Of a stretch of 64,000 nucleotides of DNA, positions 18,285-27,112 are shown piece after piece. A program made the translations under genes and the position numbers. The first letter of the stretch is position 1; the number at the start of each line of letters is the position of its first letter. The notes beneath the pieces are model-generated. The model had not been told where the DNA came from. It did not search any database and worked only from the letters and a program-made list of their open reading frames with translations. The stretch is from Thermodesulfobacteriota bacterium. Its GTDB lineage: Bacteria; Desulfobacterota; BSN033; UBA1163. Where the stretch lies: contig JAOAHX010000006.1 of NCBI GenBank assembly GCA_026415035.1, positions 53,081 to 117,080 of the forward strand. The letters run 5' to 3'.

Positions 18285-19514
18285 ATGTTTGACATCTTGC
18301 TCACCGAAGAGGAGAAATGGCTGAAACAGGAAGTGCGGAGGTTCGTGAAAGAGAGGGTTCCGAGCTCCTTGATTCGGGCGATGGATGCGGAAGAGGTGAG
18401 GTATCCGAAGGAGTACATGGAGGCCCTGGCCTCGGAAAACCTCCTCGGGCTTCGATTTTCGAAGGAGTGGGGCGGAAGGGGAATGAGTTGGACCGCAGAG
18501 GTAGCGGCGATCGAGGAGATCGGGGTGCTCGGCTCGGGCATGGCCTGCCTCTATTCCCTGGTGAGCATCGTGGGCGAGGCGATCCACGAGTTCGGCACTC
18601 CCGAACAGAAGGAGAGGTACCTCAAGCCCACGATCGAAGGAAAGCTCTGCTGCGCCGAGGCCCTGACCGAGCCCAGGGGCGGTTCGGACTTCTTCGGGGC
18701 CACGACCCTTGCGAGAAGGGACGGTGATGATTTTATCCTCAGCGGCCAGAAGAGGTTCGTGGTGGGCGCCGAAGGGGCCGACTACTTTCTGGTCTATGCC
18801 AAGACCGCGCCCGAGGCAGAGCCCCATAAGTCGATCTCCTGCTTCATCGTCGAGAGGAAGATGGGGGTCGAGGTGAAACATGTCTACGGGCTTCTTGGCT
18901 CCCGTGGAGGAGGGACAGGCCGTCTCTATTTCAGGGACACCCGTGTGCCGGCCAGCAACCTGGTAGGGCCCTTAAACGGAGGTTTTCTCGTCTTCAACCG
19001 GATGATGATCCCCGAACGACTGACAACCGCGGCCGGGGCCCTGGGCATGGCAAGGTGCTGTTTGGAGATCGCCACCCGTTACAGCCACAGGAGAAAGGCC
19101 TTCGGCGAGCCCATCCGGAGGTTTCAGGCGGTCAGTTTCAAAATCGCCGATTCGATCGCGAGATTGGATGCCGCAAGAAGCCTCGTCTATGTGACCGCAA
19201 AGCATGTCGATTCAGGGCTCGATTCGAGGAGGATGGTCTCCGAGGCCAAGAAGATCTCGACGGAGATGCTCTGGGAGGTCGTCAACCATTCGATGCAGGT
19301 GATGGGCGGCATCGGGTATACGAACGTCTATCCCATCGAGCGCTTCTTCCGGGATGCGAGGCTCCAAATGATCTGGACCGGGACGAACGAGGTGATGAAC
19401 CTCCTCATCCAGCACGAGTATTATAAAGAGGTGTTGGAACAGACGGGCCAGGCGAGGGATGTCGAGGCCGATGCCGGCGACTTAGAAGGCGACGAAGAGA
19501 AGGTCTATGAATGA
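18285..19514 (+). CDS. Acyl-CoA dehydrogenase
   Basis: About 409 residues, normal for the family. FAD enzyme that makes a trans-2 double bond in an acyl-CoA, passing electrons to ETF. Seen: FAD/substrate segment [15 protein letters not shown] near 122-136, the dehydrogenase core, and the C-terminal IWTGTNEVM at 363-371. At the usual catalytic Glu of the YEGT motif this protein has Thr365. A Glu is present at 244 in [13 protein letters not shown], the position used as base in isovaleryl- and long-chain acyl-CoA dehydrogenases. The ATG at 18285 follows GGGGAGGGG; the in-frame ATG at 18234 is less likely. There is no ETF or CoA-ligase neighbour, so the substrate is unknown. Confidence 0.92.
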   Translation: MFDILLTEEEKWLKQEVRRFVKERVPSSLIRAMDAEEVRYPKEYMEALASENLLGLRFSKEWGGRGMSWTAEVAAIEEIGVLGSGMACLYSLVSIVGEAIHEFGTPEQKERYLKPTIEGKLCCAEALTEPRGGSDFFGATTLARRDGDDFILSGQKRFVVGAEGADYFLVYAKTAPEAEPHKSISCFIVERKMGVEVKHVYGLLGSRGGGTGRLYFRDTRVPASNLVGPLNGGFLVFNRMMIPERLTTAAGALGMARCCLEIATRYSHRRKAFGEPIRRFQAVSFKIADSIARLDAARSLVYVTAKHVDSGLDSRRMVSEAKKISTEMLWEVVNHSMQVMGGIGYTNVYPIERFFRDARLQMIWTGTNEVMNLLIQHEYYKEVLEQTGQARDVEADAGDLEGDEEKVYE

Positions 19515-19522
19515 GAGGTTGA

Positions 19523-19553
19523 ATCATTTTTTCAATAGCCATTGAAAAATGAT
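19523..19553 (+). terminator. Hairpin after the acyl-CoA dehydrogenase
   Basis: ATCATTTTTTCAAT at 19523-19536 pairs with ATTGAAAAATGAT at 19541-19553 around a 4-base loop, with a single bulge. It lies 9 bases after the stop codon at 19514. There is no T tail, so termination strength is uncertain. A second short hairpin (AGGGCT-TGAA-AGCCCT, 19601-19616) stands upstream of the restriction endonuclease gene. Confidence 0.45.
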
Positions 19554-19646
19554 GCTTGAAAGTCCAACGATTTTCATAGAAAATGGTCTATGAGGTAAAG
19601 AGGGCTTGAAAGCCCTATCCCATTTGAAGGATGAAAAGAGGCAGAG

Positions 19647-20291
19647 GTGTCAAGTCGTTTAATCGAACTCTTTGAAGATAAAAACCTTGTTGAGAAGATC
19701 AAAAGGCGGTTGCCTTACCTGTTTCAATTGGCCGACTTGGAAAGTTCCAGAGCAAGCTTGATAGGAATGGAGGTCGGTTCAATTCGTGAAAAAATCATCG
19801 TCGCTCTTCTCATGTATAAGTTTGGCGAAATGAATGTTGAAACGGAAATCCCAATTACAGAACGGGAGGTGGATGCCAAATTATTCGGACAGCCGATATC
19901 TATCAAGACGATCACCGGAAAGGCATTTAGCGGTGTCAAATTGATCTGGACCGTTGATCCTGAAAAGGCAAGGGAATTTCGTGAACATTACTACCCCCAT
20001 TTCGACATCCTTTTGGTGCAAATCAATTGGGGTCATACAGGTGGTTTTTTTTACATTCCCATTAGTATTCAGAAGGAACTTTTTGATAAAATAGGCAGAG
20101 AGAATTACATTAAACTTCCAAAACCTGGAACAAACCCAAGGGGAGTCGAAATCACCAAAGAGGCCTTATCGACCCTGGTTAAGGATGCTCGGACCATGAG
20201 CATTTCTATCCACTGGGAGAAAAGAAGGGTGCAGTTAAACCCATATCAAAGATGGGTTGATCTCTGGAAGGAAGAAGAAGATGGTGTTTAA
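19647..20291 (+). CDS. Type II restriction endonuclease, probably ThaI-like
   Basis: About 214 residues. A PD-(D/E)xK-type core is visible: a Glu in the first helices (SIREKIIVALLMYKFGE), then EVDAKLFGQPISIKT, with the Asp and the Ile-Lys expected of the metal site. The layout recalls the ThaI family (CGCG cutters); this assignment is from memory of the family and the specificity is inference. The frame begins with GTG at 19647; no ATG fits better. It overlaps the DNA methyltransferase gene by 11 bases. Base composition is clearly more AT-rich than the flanking genes, pointing to horizontal acquisition. Confidence 0.65.
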   Translation: MSSRLIELFEDKNLVEKIKRRLPYLFQLADLESSRASLIGMEVGSIREKIIVALLMYKFGEMNVETEIPITEREVDAKLFGQPISIKTITGKAFSGVKLIWTVDPEKAREFREHYYPHFDILLVQINWGHTGGFFYIPISIQKELFDKIGRENYIKLPKPGTNPRGVEITKEALSTLVKDARTMSISIHWEKRRVQLNPYQRWVDLWKEEEDGV

Positions 20292-21216
20292 TCGCAGAAA
20301 AAATGGGACGAAAACAAGTCCTTTTGGTTCCCCCGGGAGAGTGGGACATGATTCTACCCCCTTTTACACAAGTAAATTATACGAAGGATTACCAAAAGAA
20401 GAGATCACCAAATATACCGAAAATTTCATTTCTCCCGAACTTCTCGATAAAATTTTTTCCAAGACAAGCGAACGGATGGAAGAACTACCCGATAGTAGCG
20501 TTCATCTTATGGTGACCTCTCCCCCTTATAATGTTGGGAAAGAATATGACGAGAATCTTACTTTAACCGAATATAGAGCATTTTTGAAAAGGGTATGGAA
20601 CGAGGTTAAGAGAGTTTTGGTCCCCGGAGGTAGGGCATGTATCAATATTGCTAACTTGGGTAGAAAGCCTTATATCCCTCTACATGCTTTTGTTATTGAA
20701 GATATGATGGATTTAGGGTTTTTAATGAGAGGAGAAATCATTTGGAATAAGGCTTCGAGCGGGAGTCCCTCCACTGCTTGGGGGAGCTGGCTTTCAGCTA
20801 AAAATCCGACCCTGAGAGACATTCATGAATATATTTTGATCTTTTCAAAAGGTATGTTTTCTAGGGAAAATATTTTTAGAAGGCGGACCACCATCTCAAA
20901 AGAAGAATTTCTTGAATTCACAAAAAGTGTCTGGACATTTTATGCGGAACCAGCCACAAAGGTTGGACATCCCGCTCCTTTTCCTGTGGAGTTACCTTAT
21001 CGACTGATCCAGCTCTATACCTTTGAAGGGGAGGTCGTTTTGGATCCCTTTATGGGGAGTGGACAGACCGCGGTGGCCGCGATCAAAACCAGGCGCCATT
21101 ACATCGGATATGAGATCAACAAAGAGTACGTAAAACTGGCAGAGAGGCGGATTAAAGAATTTTTGTTAAATAACCAGCCGGATTTGTTTTCTTTGGCAAG
21201 AAAGGGCTCTGGTTGA
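20281..21216 (+). CDS. DNA (cytosine-N4-specific) methyltransferase, beta class
   Basis: About 311 residues. It should protect the host sites cut by the neighbouring endonuclease. The catalytic motif is TSPPY at 79-83; SPPY is typical of N4-cytosine enzymes while adenine enzymes usually have DPPY. The SAM-binding motif DPFMGSGQT is C-terminal (about 255-263), which makes it beta class (motif IV before motif I). The middle segment with SPSTAWGSW and DIHEYILIFSKG is common in this group. The ATG at 20281 has GGAAGGAAGAAGA upstream; the gene shares the AT-rich character of the endonuclease. Confidence 0.85.
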   Translation: MVFNRRKNGTKTSPFGSPGRVGHDSTPFYTSKLYEGLPKEEITKYTENFISPELLDKIFSKTSERMEELPDSSVHLMVTSPPYNVGKEYDENLTLTEYRAFLKRVWNEVKRVLVPGGRACINIANLGRKPYIPLHAFVIEDMMDLGFLMRGEIIWNKASSGSPSTAWGSWLSAKNPTLRDIHEYILIFSKGMFSRENIFRRRTTISKEEFLEFTKSVWTFYAEPATKVGHPAPFPVELPYRLIQLYTFEGEVVLDPFMGSGQTAVAAIKTRRHYIGYEINKEYVKLAERRIKEFLLNNQPDLFSLARKGSG

Positions 21217-21263
21217 AAAAAAAGAAATCTGGGATAGAATCCAAAGGCCGTTCGTGTCCTTTT

Positions 21264-21279
21264 AGACTTTTAAAAGTCT
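21264..21279 (+). terminator. 16-base palindrome after the methyltransferase gene
   Basis: AGACTTTTAAAAGTCT is a perfect palindrome about 50 bases after the methyltransferase stop, followed by GTTTTCG. It is a plausible weak terminator for the restriction-modification pair, or a protein-binding palindrome. Confidence 0.4.
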
Positions 21280-21533
21280 GTTTTCGTCTAGGATGATAAC
21301 TGAATTGATGATAGAACTATGATTTATTCCCTTTACAGCCACGGGCGAAAGGCCTTACTTATCTTGAACTATGGCACCTCTGAAATCCGTTAAATTACCC
21401 CCAGGCGGAGGGATAGGTAAAATAACCGATAGTACCCCTACAGAAAAAAATTTTTCTTTTTTTTCCTAAAATATTATCCTATCAAGGGTCTTCCCTTTCA
21501 ATCGAAATCCAGTGTCATGATCAAAAAGATTTT
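21280..21533 (+). promoter_or_regulatory. Upstream region of the lipid/polyene cluster
   Basis: About 250 bases without a gene before the first ketosynthase-like gene. It is AT-rich at the end (A7-T5-C-T8 around 21445-21468) and has possible structure in the middle: GGTAAAATAACC forms a short hairpin, and ATTACCCCCA and AGTACCCCTA look like an imperfect direct repeat. I see no confident -10/-35 pair and no known riboswitch core. It is the likely control region of the operon. Confidence 0.35.
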
Positions 21534-22760
21534 ATGATTCAAAAAAGAGATTCCATCTGCATTACGGGGGTGGGGGTGGTCTCATCGATCGGGGTGGGGA
21601 AGGAGGCCTTCGTCTCTTCGTTGAAGGCTGGCCGATCGGGCATCGATGAGATTGAAACGTTCGATACCCGGTTCTCCCGGTCGAAAAAGGCAGGGATCGT
21701 CCGGAGCTTCGATCCAAAGGATTTCATCCCCGCAGGCAAGATCCGGCGTCTGGATCGGGCAAGCCAGTTTGCCATCGCTGCCTCGAAGATGGCCCTCACC
21801 GATGCAGGGTTTTCTGTCACGGATGAGAACCGGGATAGGGTGGGGGTCGTCCTGGGTTCGGGTTTCTGTGGGCTTTCGAGCTCCGAGGAGTTTCACAGGG
21901 GGCAGGTGTTAAAAGGTTTCTTGGATTTAAATCCCATGCTTTTTCCCAATACCGTCCCCAATGCGGCTTCGAGCCACGTCTCCATCGAACTGGGGATTCA
22001 AGGGGTGAATTCTACCCTTGTACAGTCTTTTTGCACGGCGGAGGCGGCCATCCTCTTCGCCTGCGACCAGATCCGAAAGGGCAGGGCCGATCTCATCCTG
22101 ACGGGCGGGGTGGATGAGCTGAGCGAGTTTCTCTTCCGGGGGTTTTCGGACCTCCGCCTTCTCGCGAGGGATGAAGGCCATGGAGAGAGGTCCTGCCCTT
22201 ACGATCGGACGAGGAACGGGATCGTACTGGGGGAGGGGTCAGGGGTCCTGGTGGTGGAGGCCGAGGCCCATGCCCAAGCAAGAGGTGCCAGGATCTACGG
22301 CTACATATTAGGGTATGGGCTGGTGGGCGATTCGGGGAGAGGAATTGGAGTCGAGGAGATCAGGCGGTCGGTCTTAAAGGCCATGAGAGGATGGGAGGGG
22401 ATAAATGTCGATTACATCAGCGGCGCTGGAAATTCATCCAAGGTCCTGGACGCGATGGAGGCCAGGGGGATCAAGCTGGCCTTTCCCGATGGATATGGTC
22501 ACATCCCGGTCACGTCGGTCAAATCGATGCTCGGAGAGGCCATCGCCTCGGGCGGGGTGAGGATGGTGGCCGAGGTGCTCTCCATGGAGCACGGCTTCAT
22601 CCCGCCGACGATCCATTATCGATTCCCCGATCCGGATTGCGATCTCCGATATGTCACCCGGCCCGAGTTGGGTCGCCAGATCCGACGCCTTCTCCACCTG
22701 GGGATCTCCCCGGGTGATTGTTACGCGGCCATTCTCCTGGGACGATCATGGAACCCATAG
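21534..22760 (+). CDS. Ketosynthase-like protein lacking the catalytic triad
   Basis: About 408 residues with the thiolase-type fold of FabF: SICITGVGVVSSIG start, GIVLGEGSGVLVVE near 229-242, PPTIHY near the end. Catalytic positions are altered. Aligned to the active ketosynthase at 25883, the nucleophile position is Phe166, with a Cys at 167. The first His (NAHGT) is replaced in SGAGN (Ala298) and the second His in KSMLGE by Glu335; Lys330 is kept. It is thus more like a chain-length-factor partner than a condensing enzyme, unless Cys167 acts. Its altered motifs match the other degenerate paralogue at 27066. First gene of a tight eight-gene operon. Confidence 0.88.
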   Translation: MIQKRDSICITGVGVVSSIGVGKEAFVSSLKAGRSGIDEIETFDTRFSRSKKAGIVRSFDPKDFIPAGKIRRLDRASQFAIAASKMALTDAGFSVTDENRDRVGVVLGSGFCGLSSSEEFHRGQVLKGFLDLNPMLFPNTVPNAASSHVSIELGIQGVNSTLVQSFCTAEAAILFACDQIRKGRADLILTGGVDELSEFLFRGFSDLRLLARDEGHGERSCPYDRTRNGIVLGEGSGVLVVEAEAHAQARGARIYGYILGYGLVGDSGRGIGVEEIRRSVLKAMRGWEGINVDYISGAGNSSKVLDAMEARGIKLAFPDGYGHIPVTSVKSMLGEAIASGGVRMVAEVLSMEHGFIPPTIHYRFPDPDCDLRYVTRPELGRQIRRLLHLGISPGDCYAAILLGRSWNP

Positions 22761-23230
22761 CCGGCATTGGCCACCTCATCCTCCTCTTCACCCTGATCCA
22801 TTTCACCCTGGGCCGGTCTTTCTCCGTCCTCTTTGCCATCCTCAATCAGATGCCTTTTTTCCTCTATTTTCCTCTCGCCCTCGCCTATGACTATGTCCAG
22901 ATCCCTGTCTACGGCCTGCTCTTGGAACAATCGAGCAAGAGGCTCTTTCTCGTCCGGTGGCTTACCCGCAAAACCGAGAAGGTGATCGCCAGCCTTCAAG
23001 AGAGGCCCCTTATGAAGAGGGTGTTGTCCCTCGGCAATGTCGGCCTCATCCTCCTCTCCGCCCTCCCCATACGCGGTTTTGGAATCCTTTCGGGAAGCAT
23101 CGTCAGTTTCTTCCTGAGGAAGGGAAGGCGGGAGGGGACCCTGCTTCTGATGACCGGTTCGGTGATCGGCATCTTCATCGTGATGGGGATCGCCAAAGGG
23201 GCGCTCAAGGTGTTATCTTTTATCCTGTGA
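22748..23230 (+). CDS. Small multidrug-export-family membrane protein
   Basis: About 160 residues with four or so hydrophobic helices. The segment ALPIRGFGILSGSIV followed by a charged loop and another helix is like the PLPGTGAW...G region of the putative small multidrug export family (PF06695); this is recognition from memory. The start is the ATG at 22748, 12 bases inside the preceding gene; a TTG upstream at 22718 is less likely. Its place in the cluster suggests transport or flipping of the product or a precursor. The function of the family itself is poorly established. Confidence 0.7.
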   Translation: MEPIAGIGHLILLFTLIHFTLGRSFSVLFAILNQMPFFLYFPLALAYDYVQIPVYGLLLEQSSKRLFLVRWLTRKTEKVIASLQERPLMKRVLSLGNVGLILLSALPIRGFGILSGSIVSFFLRKGRREGTLLLMTGSVIGIFIVMGIAKGALKVLSFIL

Positions 23231-23281
23231 GAGGGTTTATGACCGATCCCGGGATCTCCGGGTTTCTGTCTATTTCAGAGG

Positions 23282-23707
23282 ATGGAGAAATCAACGCCCT
23301 TCATGAACCTGCCCCACGGCTTTCCTTTCAGGATGATCGATCGGGTCCTCGAGGTCGAGCCCGGGAGGCGAGCGGTTGCGGTTAAACAGGTGAGTATCGA
23401 CGAACCCTACCTTCAGGGCCATTACCCGAAGGAGCCGCTCCTTCCCTCCCTGCTCATCCTGGAGGCCCTGGCTCAGACGGCGGGGATGGCCTTTCTTTCG
23501 TCCACCGAAGGGAAGGAAGGCGTGCCCTTTCTGGCCAAGGTGGAGACCTTTCGGGTCGATGGGAAGGTCCTTCCCGGAGATTCCCTGACGTTGGAGGCGG
23601 AGATCGAACATATCTTTTCGAACCTCGCCAAGGTAAGGGTGAGGGCGAGGGTTGAGGAAGAGGTGGTGGCCGAAGGGGTCGTGGTCCTGGCCAGAGGAAC
23701 GGGATGA
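23282..23707 (+). CDS. FabZ-like 3-hydroxyacyl-ACP dehydratase
   Basis: About 141 residues, hot-dog fold. LPHGFPFRMIDRVLE at 10-24 is the FabZ start. The catalytic His47 is in QGHYPKEPLLP and the catalytic Glu61 in LILEALAQTAG, so it should be active. It would dehydrate beta-hydroxyacyl-ACP during chain extension, giving the conjugated or trans double bonds of a polyene. A genome normally carries another fabZ by lpxA, so this copy is probably pathway-specific. It overlaps the next gene by 4 bases (ATGA). Confidence 0.9.
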   Translation: MEKSTPFMNLPHGFPFRMIDRVLEVEPGRRAVAVKQVSIDEPYLQGHYPKEPLLPSLLILEALAQTAGMAFLSSTEGKEGVPFLAKVETFRVDGKVLPGDSLTLEAEIEHIFSNLAKVRVRARVEEEVVAEGVVVLARGTG

Positions 23708-24375
23708 GGGAACGGATTTCGGAATCCGGGGTGATCGAGGATCGGGAGCTGGCCGAATACTACAGCCTCATGGCGAAGCGTCACATGAAGATCCCTTGCC
23801 GGAGGGTGCTCAGCCGGATCAAGGCAAAAGGCCTCCAGAGGGGGTTGGCCCTCGACGTCGGCACCGGACCCGGGATCTTCCCGATCTTTCTGGCAAGGGC
23901 GCTACCCGAGATTCGCTTTCAGGCGATCGACCTCTCTCCGGTGATGGTCGATATCGCCAGGGAGAATGCCAAAGAGGCCGGCCTGGCCGACCGGATCGAC
24001 TTTCAGGTGGGCACTGCCTATGCGCTTCCCTGCGAAGACCGTTCCCTCGACCTCCTGCTCTGCATCAACACCCTTCACCACTTGGAGGAGCCGGTGGCCT
24101 TCTTCGACGAGGCGGCCCGCGCCTTGAAGCCCGAAGGGAGCTTCGTGATCGTCGATTTTCATCGGGACGCCTCTCCGATCTGGGTCGGGCTTTTCGACCT
24201 TCTCTGGAGGACCTTCTTTGGAAGGCATCCGAAGGCCAGAAATGGATTTATCGAATCGGTCCGTTCCTCCTATACCCTTGACGAATGCCGGACCTTTTTA
24301 AACCGATCGAAGTTGTCTGGCTGGAGGCTCTATACCCGAACCGTGGAGGTTTGGATCGAGTCCGGTCCTGCGTGA
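23704..24375 (+). CDS. SAM-dependent methyltransferase (class I)
   Basis: About 223 residues. The SAM-binding motif I is ALDVGTGPGIFP near 48-59; IDLSPVMVDIAREN is motif II, and INTLHHLEEP the post-II region. It probably methylates the acyl chain or a head group in this cluster; C-, O- or N-methylation cannot be told from sequence. It overlaps the dehydratase by 4 bases and is 2 bases from the next methyltransferase. Confidence 0.85.
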   Translation: MRERISESGVIEDRELAEYYSLMAKRHMKIPCRRVLSRIKAKGLQRGLALDVGTGPGIFPIFLARALPEIRFQAIDLSPVMVDIARENAKEAGLADRIDFQVGTAYALPCEDRSLDLLLCINTLHHLEEPVAFFDEAARALKPEGSFVIVDFHRDASPIWVGLFDLLWRTFFGRHPKARNGFIESVRSSYTLDECRTFLNRSKLSGWRLYTRTVEVWIESGPA

Positions 24376-24377
24376 GC

Positions 24378-25232
24378 ATGGGAGAGATCGGTCTCGAATT
24401 GGAGTGGGTTCCTTGTCCGGTCTGCGGAGAGGTTGCCTTCCACCCCCTGCATAAGGAGGATGGGTGGCAGATGGTGAGATGCGCCACCTGCCGGTTCATC
24501 TACCTCAATCCCAGGCCGACCGAAGAGGCCCTTTTTCGCTTTTATCAGACCTACCTTCCCGAGGGCCAACCCTCGGTGGAGGACTGGAAGAGGATGATGG
24601 GGCCGGTCTTTAAGAGGGCCGCGGATCTGATCGAACGTACCAAAAAGGGAGGAAGGCTGCTGGATGTCGGGGCAGGGTTCGGTTTCTTTCTCTCCGAGAT
24701 GAAGGAGAGGGGATGGGACGCTTCAGGGGTGGAGCTCTCTCAAAGGGCGATCGATTATGCGAGAGGGGTCTTGGGCATCGATCTCCAGATGGGCCCTTTA
24801 GAGAAGATCGGTTTCAAAGAGGATCAGTTCGATGTGGTCAGCGGGTTCTACGTGATCGAACACCTCCCAAGGCCCATGGCCTTTCTCCGAGAGGCCCATC
24901 GCATCCTCAAACCGAAAGGGCTTCTCCTCCTGAGATATCCCCATACGACGCCGATCAAGGACCTCCTCCATCGCTTTCACATTCCGAACTGCCTCTACGA
25001 CCTGCCGGCCCATCTCTCCGATTTTTCTCCCGAGATGATCGAGCGATGCCTGAAGGAGGCCGGTTTTCAGGGTTGCAAGCACACGATCGGAGGTTTTACC
25101 TTACCTAAGGCGTTGGGCAAGAGGATCGCCTCCGTGGTCTTTGGAAATGTTTCAGAGGGCCTTTTCTGTCTGAGCGGCCAACGGTACCTTCTTCCGGGGG
25201 TGAGCAAGACGGTCCTGGCCTATAAAGGATAG
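24378..25232 (+). CDS. Zinc-ribbon SAM-dependent methyltransferase
   Basis: About 284 residues. The N-terminus has a zinc ribbon, CPVCG near 12 and CATC near 37 in MVRCATCRFIYLNPRP, then a class I methyltransferase with LLDVGAGFGFFL and the YVIEHLPRP post-motif. This two-part form is common in natural-product and cell-surface clusters. The ATG at 24378 is 2 bases after the previous stop; an in-frame ATG 93 bases upstream overlaps that gene and adds nothing conserved. Substrate unknown. Confidence 0.85.
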   Translation: MGEIGLELEWVPCPVCGEVAFHPLHKEDGWQMVRCATCRFIYLNPRPTEEALFRFYQTYLPEGQPSVEDWKRMMGPVFKRAADLIERTKKGGRLLDVGAGFGFFLSEMKERGWDASGVELSQRAIDYARGVLGIDLQMGPLEKIGFKEDQFDVVSGFYVIEHLPRPMAFLREAHRILKPKGLLLLRYPHTTPIKDLLHRFHIPNCLYDLPAHLSDFSPEMIERCLKEAGFQGCKHTIGGFTLPKALGKRIASVVFGNVSEGLFCLSGQRYLLPGVSKTVLAYKG

Positions 25233-25238
25233 CGATCG

Positions 25239-25886
25239 ATGGGAAGATTGGTCTTCTGCCTCCTCACCTTGTTACACTTCGGGCTTCTTCCTCCTCTTAA
25301 GGCGCAGACCCTGACCGTGGACGAGGTCATCCAGCGGATCAGGGAGGCTCGCGAAAAGACAAGGGACTTCACCGCCGACCTCCTCCAGGAGAAGAAGCTC
25401 TCCTTGCTGAAGGAGAAGGTCGTCTCCAGGGGAAGGATTCGGTTCAAGGCGCCGGACCGGATCTTTATCGAATTCTTCCACCCCGAGGCCATTCAGATGG
25501 CCTTCGACGGAAAGACCTTCCTCCTCTATTTGAAGGAGGAGAAGGTGGCGGAGCGCTACCGAATTCAGGGGAATCCTGTCGCGGAGAGGTTTCTCATCTT
25601 CTCGAAGGATCCTTTTCAGGAGCGATTGGCCTCCTGGAAGATCCTGGAAGATCGGGAGGGCAGCCTTCTCATCGAGGTCGTGCCCAAAGGGAAGGAATCC
25701 CTCTTCGTTAAGACGAGGCTCTGGATCTCTAAAAGAGACTGGGTCGTTACGGGAATGGAGCTGATCGAGAAGAACGGGGATACCACCCTCTTTCAATACT
25801 CGAACGTGAGGGTGAACACGGGCCTTTCGGATTCCGATTTCGAGATCCGCCTTCCGAAGGACGTGAAGGTCACGGAGGTCCGATGA
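25239..25886 (+). CDS. LolA-like periplasmic carrier protein
   Basis: About 215 residues. N-terminal signal peptide (MGRLVFCLLTLLHFGLLP, cleavage near AQA/KAQ) puts it in the periplasm. The rest has the LolA/LolB beta-barrel character: VSRGRIRFKAPDRIFIEF, AFDGKTFLLYLKEEKV, then SDSDFEIRLPKDV at the end. LolA family members carry lipoproteins to the outer membrane; LolA-like copies inside aryl-polyene clusters are thought to carry the lipid product. That is the more likely role here. It overlaps the ketosynthase gene by 4 bases. Confidence 0.85.
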   Translation: MGRLVFCLLTLLHFGLLPPLKAQTLTVDEVIQRIREAREKTRDFTADLLQEKKLSLLKEKVVSRGRIRFKAPDRIFIEFFHPEAIQMAFDGKTFLLYLKEEKVAERYRIQGNPVAERFLIFSKDPFQERLASWKILEDREGSLLIEVVPKGKESLFVKTRLWISKRDWVVTGMELIEKNGDTTLFQYSNVRVNTGLSDSDFEIRLPKDVKVTEVR

Positions 25887-27112
25887 AGAGGAGGGTGGTC
25901 GTCACGGGTCTGGGCGTGGTCAGCGCGGTGGGAAACGACGTCCCCCGGTTCTGGAAATCTCTCGTTGAGGGGAAAGATGGGACCAAGGAGATCACGGTCT
26001 TCGACGCCTCACCCTATCGGGTCAAATTGGCCGCCGAGGTCTCGGGTCTCGATCCCCTGGCCCATTTTTCGAAAAGGGAACTTCGGCGTCTCTCACGGTG
26101 TGATCAGTTCGGTCTCGTCGCCTTCCGGGAGGCCTGGAGGTCGGCCAGGCTCGATCAGGACCCTTTCGATCGAGAGCGGGCAGGGGTTCTCCTCGGCGCA
26201 GGATCAGGAGGGATCCTCTCCGTGGAGAGATATTTTCGAGAGTTTTATCGAGGAAACCGAAGGCCCTCTCCCTCTCTCCTCATCTCCTACTCCCTGGCCA
26301 CGACGACCGATCTCGTGGCGATCGAAGGAGGCCTCAGAGGCCCCCGCTCCACGACTGCGACGGTCTGCTCCTCGAGCTCGGCATCGATCGGGGTGGCCTA
26401 CGATTTGATCCAGATGGGCCTGGCCGATGTGATGGTCACGGGCGGAAGCGATTCGCTCTGTGAGGTCTCCTTCAGCGGCTTCAGCAGTCTGAAGCTGGTC
26501 GATCCGGAAAGTTGCAAACCCTTCGACAAGCGGAGGCAGGGCCTCATCCTCGGCGAGGGCGCAGGCATTCTCATCCTCGAGGCACTCGATCACGCCCTGA
26601 AGAGAAAAGCCCCTGTGCTTGCGGAACTCTTAGGCTACGGGATCTGTGCCGACGCCTACCATCTCACCGCACCCGAACCCCACGGAGAAGGGGTCGAGAG
26701 GGTCATCCGCCTCGCCCTCTCCCACGCAGGCGTATCGCCAGAAGAGGTCGATACGATCAACGCCCACGGCACCGCCACGGCCTTCAACGATATCGCTGAG
26801 ACCAGGGGAATCAAGAAGGTCTTCGGGGAGAGGGCCAAAGAGATCCCGATCAGCGGGATAAAGTCGATGATCGGCCACTGCCTCGGCTCCGCAGGCGGGA
26901 TCGAGGCCGTGGCCACCGTTCTGACGATCCAGGACGGGATCATCCCTCCGACCATCCATTACGAAGTTCCGGACCCCCTCTGCGATTTAAACTACACACC
27001 CAACCAATCGGTGAAGAGGGAGGTGCGAATCGCCCTTTCAAATTCCTTCGCCTTCGGAGGCAACAATGTCTGTCTGGTCTTCGGGAGATACACCCCTCAA
27101 GGCCGGAGATAA
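25883..27112 (+). CDS. 3-oxoacyl-ACP synthase (FabF/KAS II-like, active)
   Basis: About 409 residues. It carries the full condensing triad: Cys162 in TVCSSSS, His295 in INAHGTAT and His332 in KSMIGHCLGSAGG, with Lys327. VVVTGLGVVSAVG is the family start and LILGEGAGILILE a conserved turn. It should catalyse decarboxylative condensation of malonyl-ACP with a growing chain. Together with the CLF-like partner that overlaps its 3' end, it resembles the KS/CLF heterodimer of type II polyketide and aryl-polyene systems. It is the only intact ketosynthase of the three in this operon. Confidence 0.93.
   Translation: MKRRVVVTGLGVVSAVGNDVPRFWKSLVEGKDGTKEITVFDASPYRVKLAAEVSGLDPLAHFSKRELRRLSRCDQFGLVAFREAWRSARLDQDPFDRERAGVLLGAGSGGILSVERYFREFYRGNRRPSPSLLISYSLATTTDLVAIEGGLRGPRSTTATVCSSSSASIGVAYDLIQMGLADVMVTGGSDSLCEVSFSGFSSLKLVDPESCKPFDKRRQGLILGEGAGILILEALDHALKRKAPVLAELLGYGICADAYHLTAPEPHGEGVERVIRLALSHAGVSPEEVDTINAHGTATAFNDIAETRGIKKVFGERAKEIPISGIKSMIGHCLGSAGGIEAVATVLTIQDGIIPPTIHYEVPDPLCDLNYTPNQSVKREVRIALSNSFAFGGNNVCLVFGRYTPQGRR

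Noticed and set aside
21380..21420. Sigma-54 promoter (TGGCAC) upstream of the first ketosynthase-like gene
   Set aside because: The GC element at the correct distance is absent.
21330..21440. Cyclic-di-GMP riboswitch before the ketosynthase operon
   Set aside because: GGGCGAAAGGCC looked suggestive, but the conserved GACGCAAAGC and GGCAAACC elements are missing.
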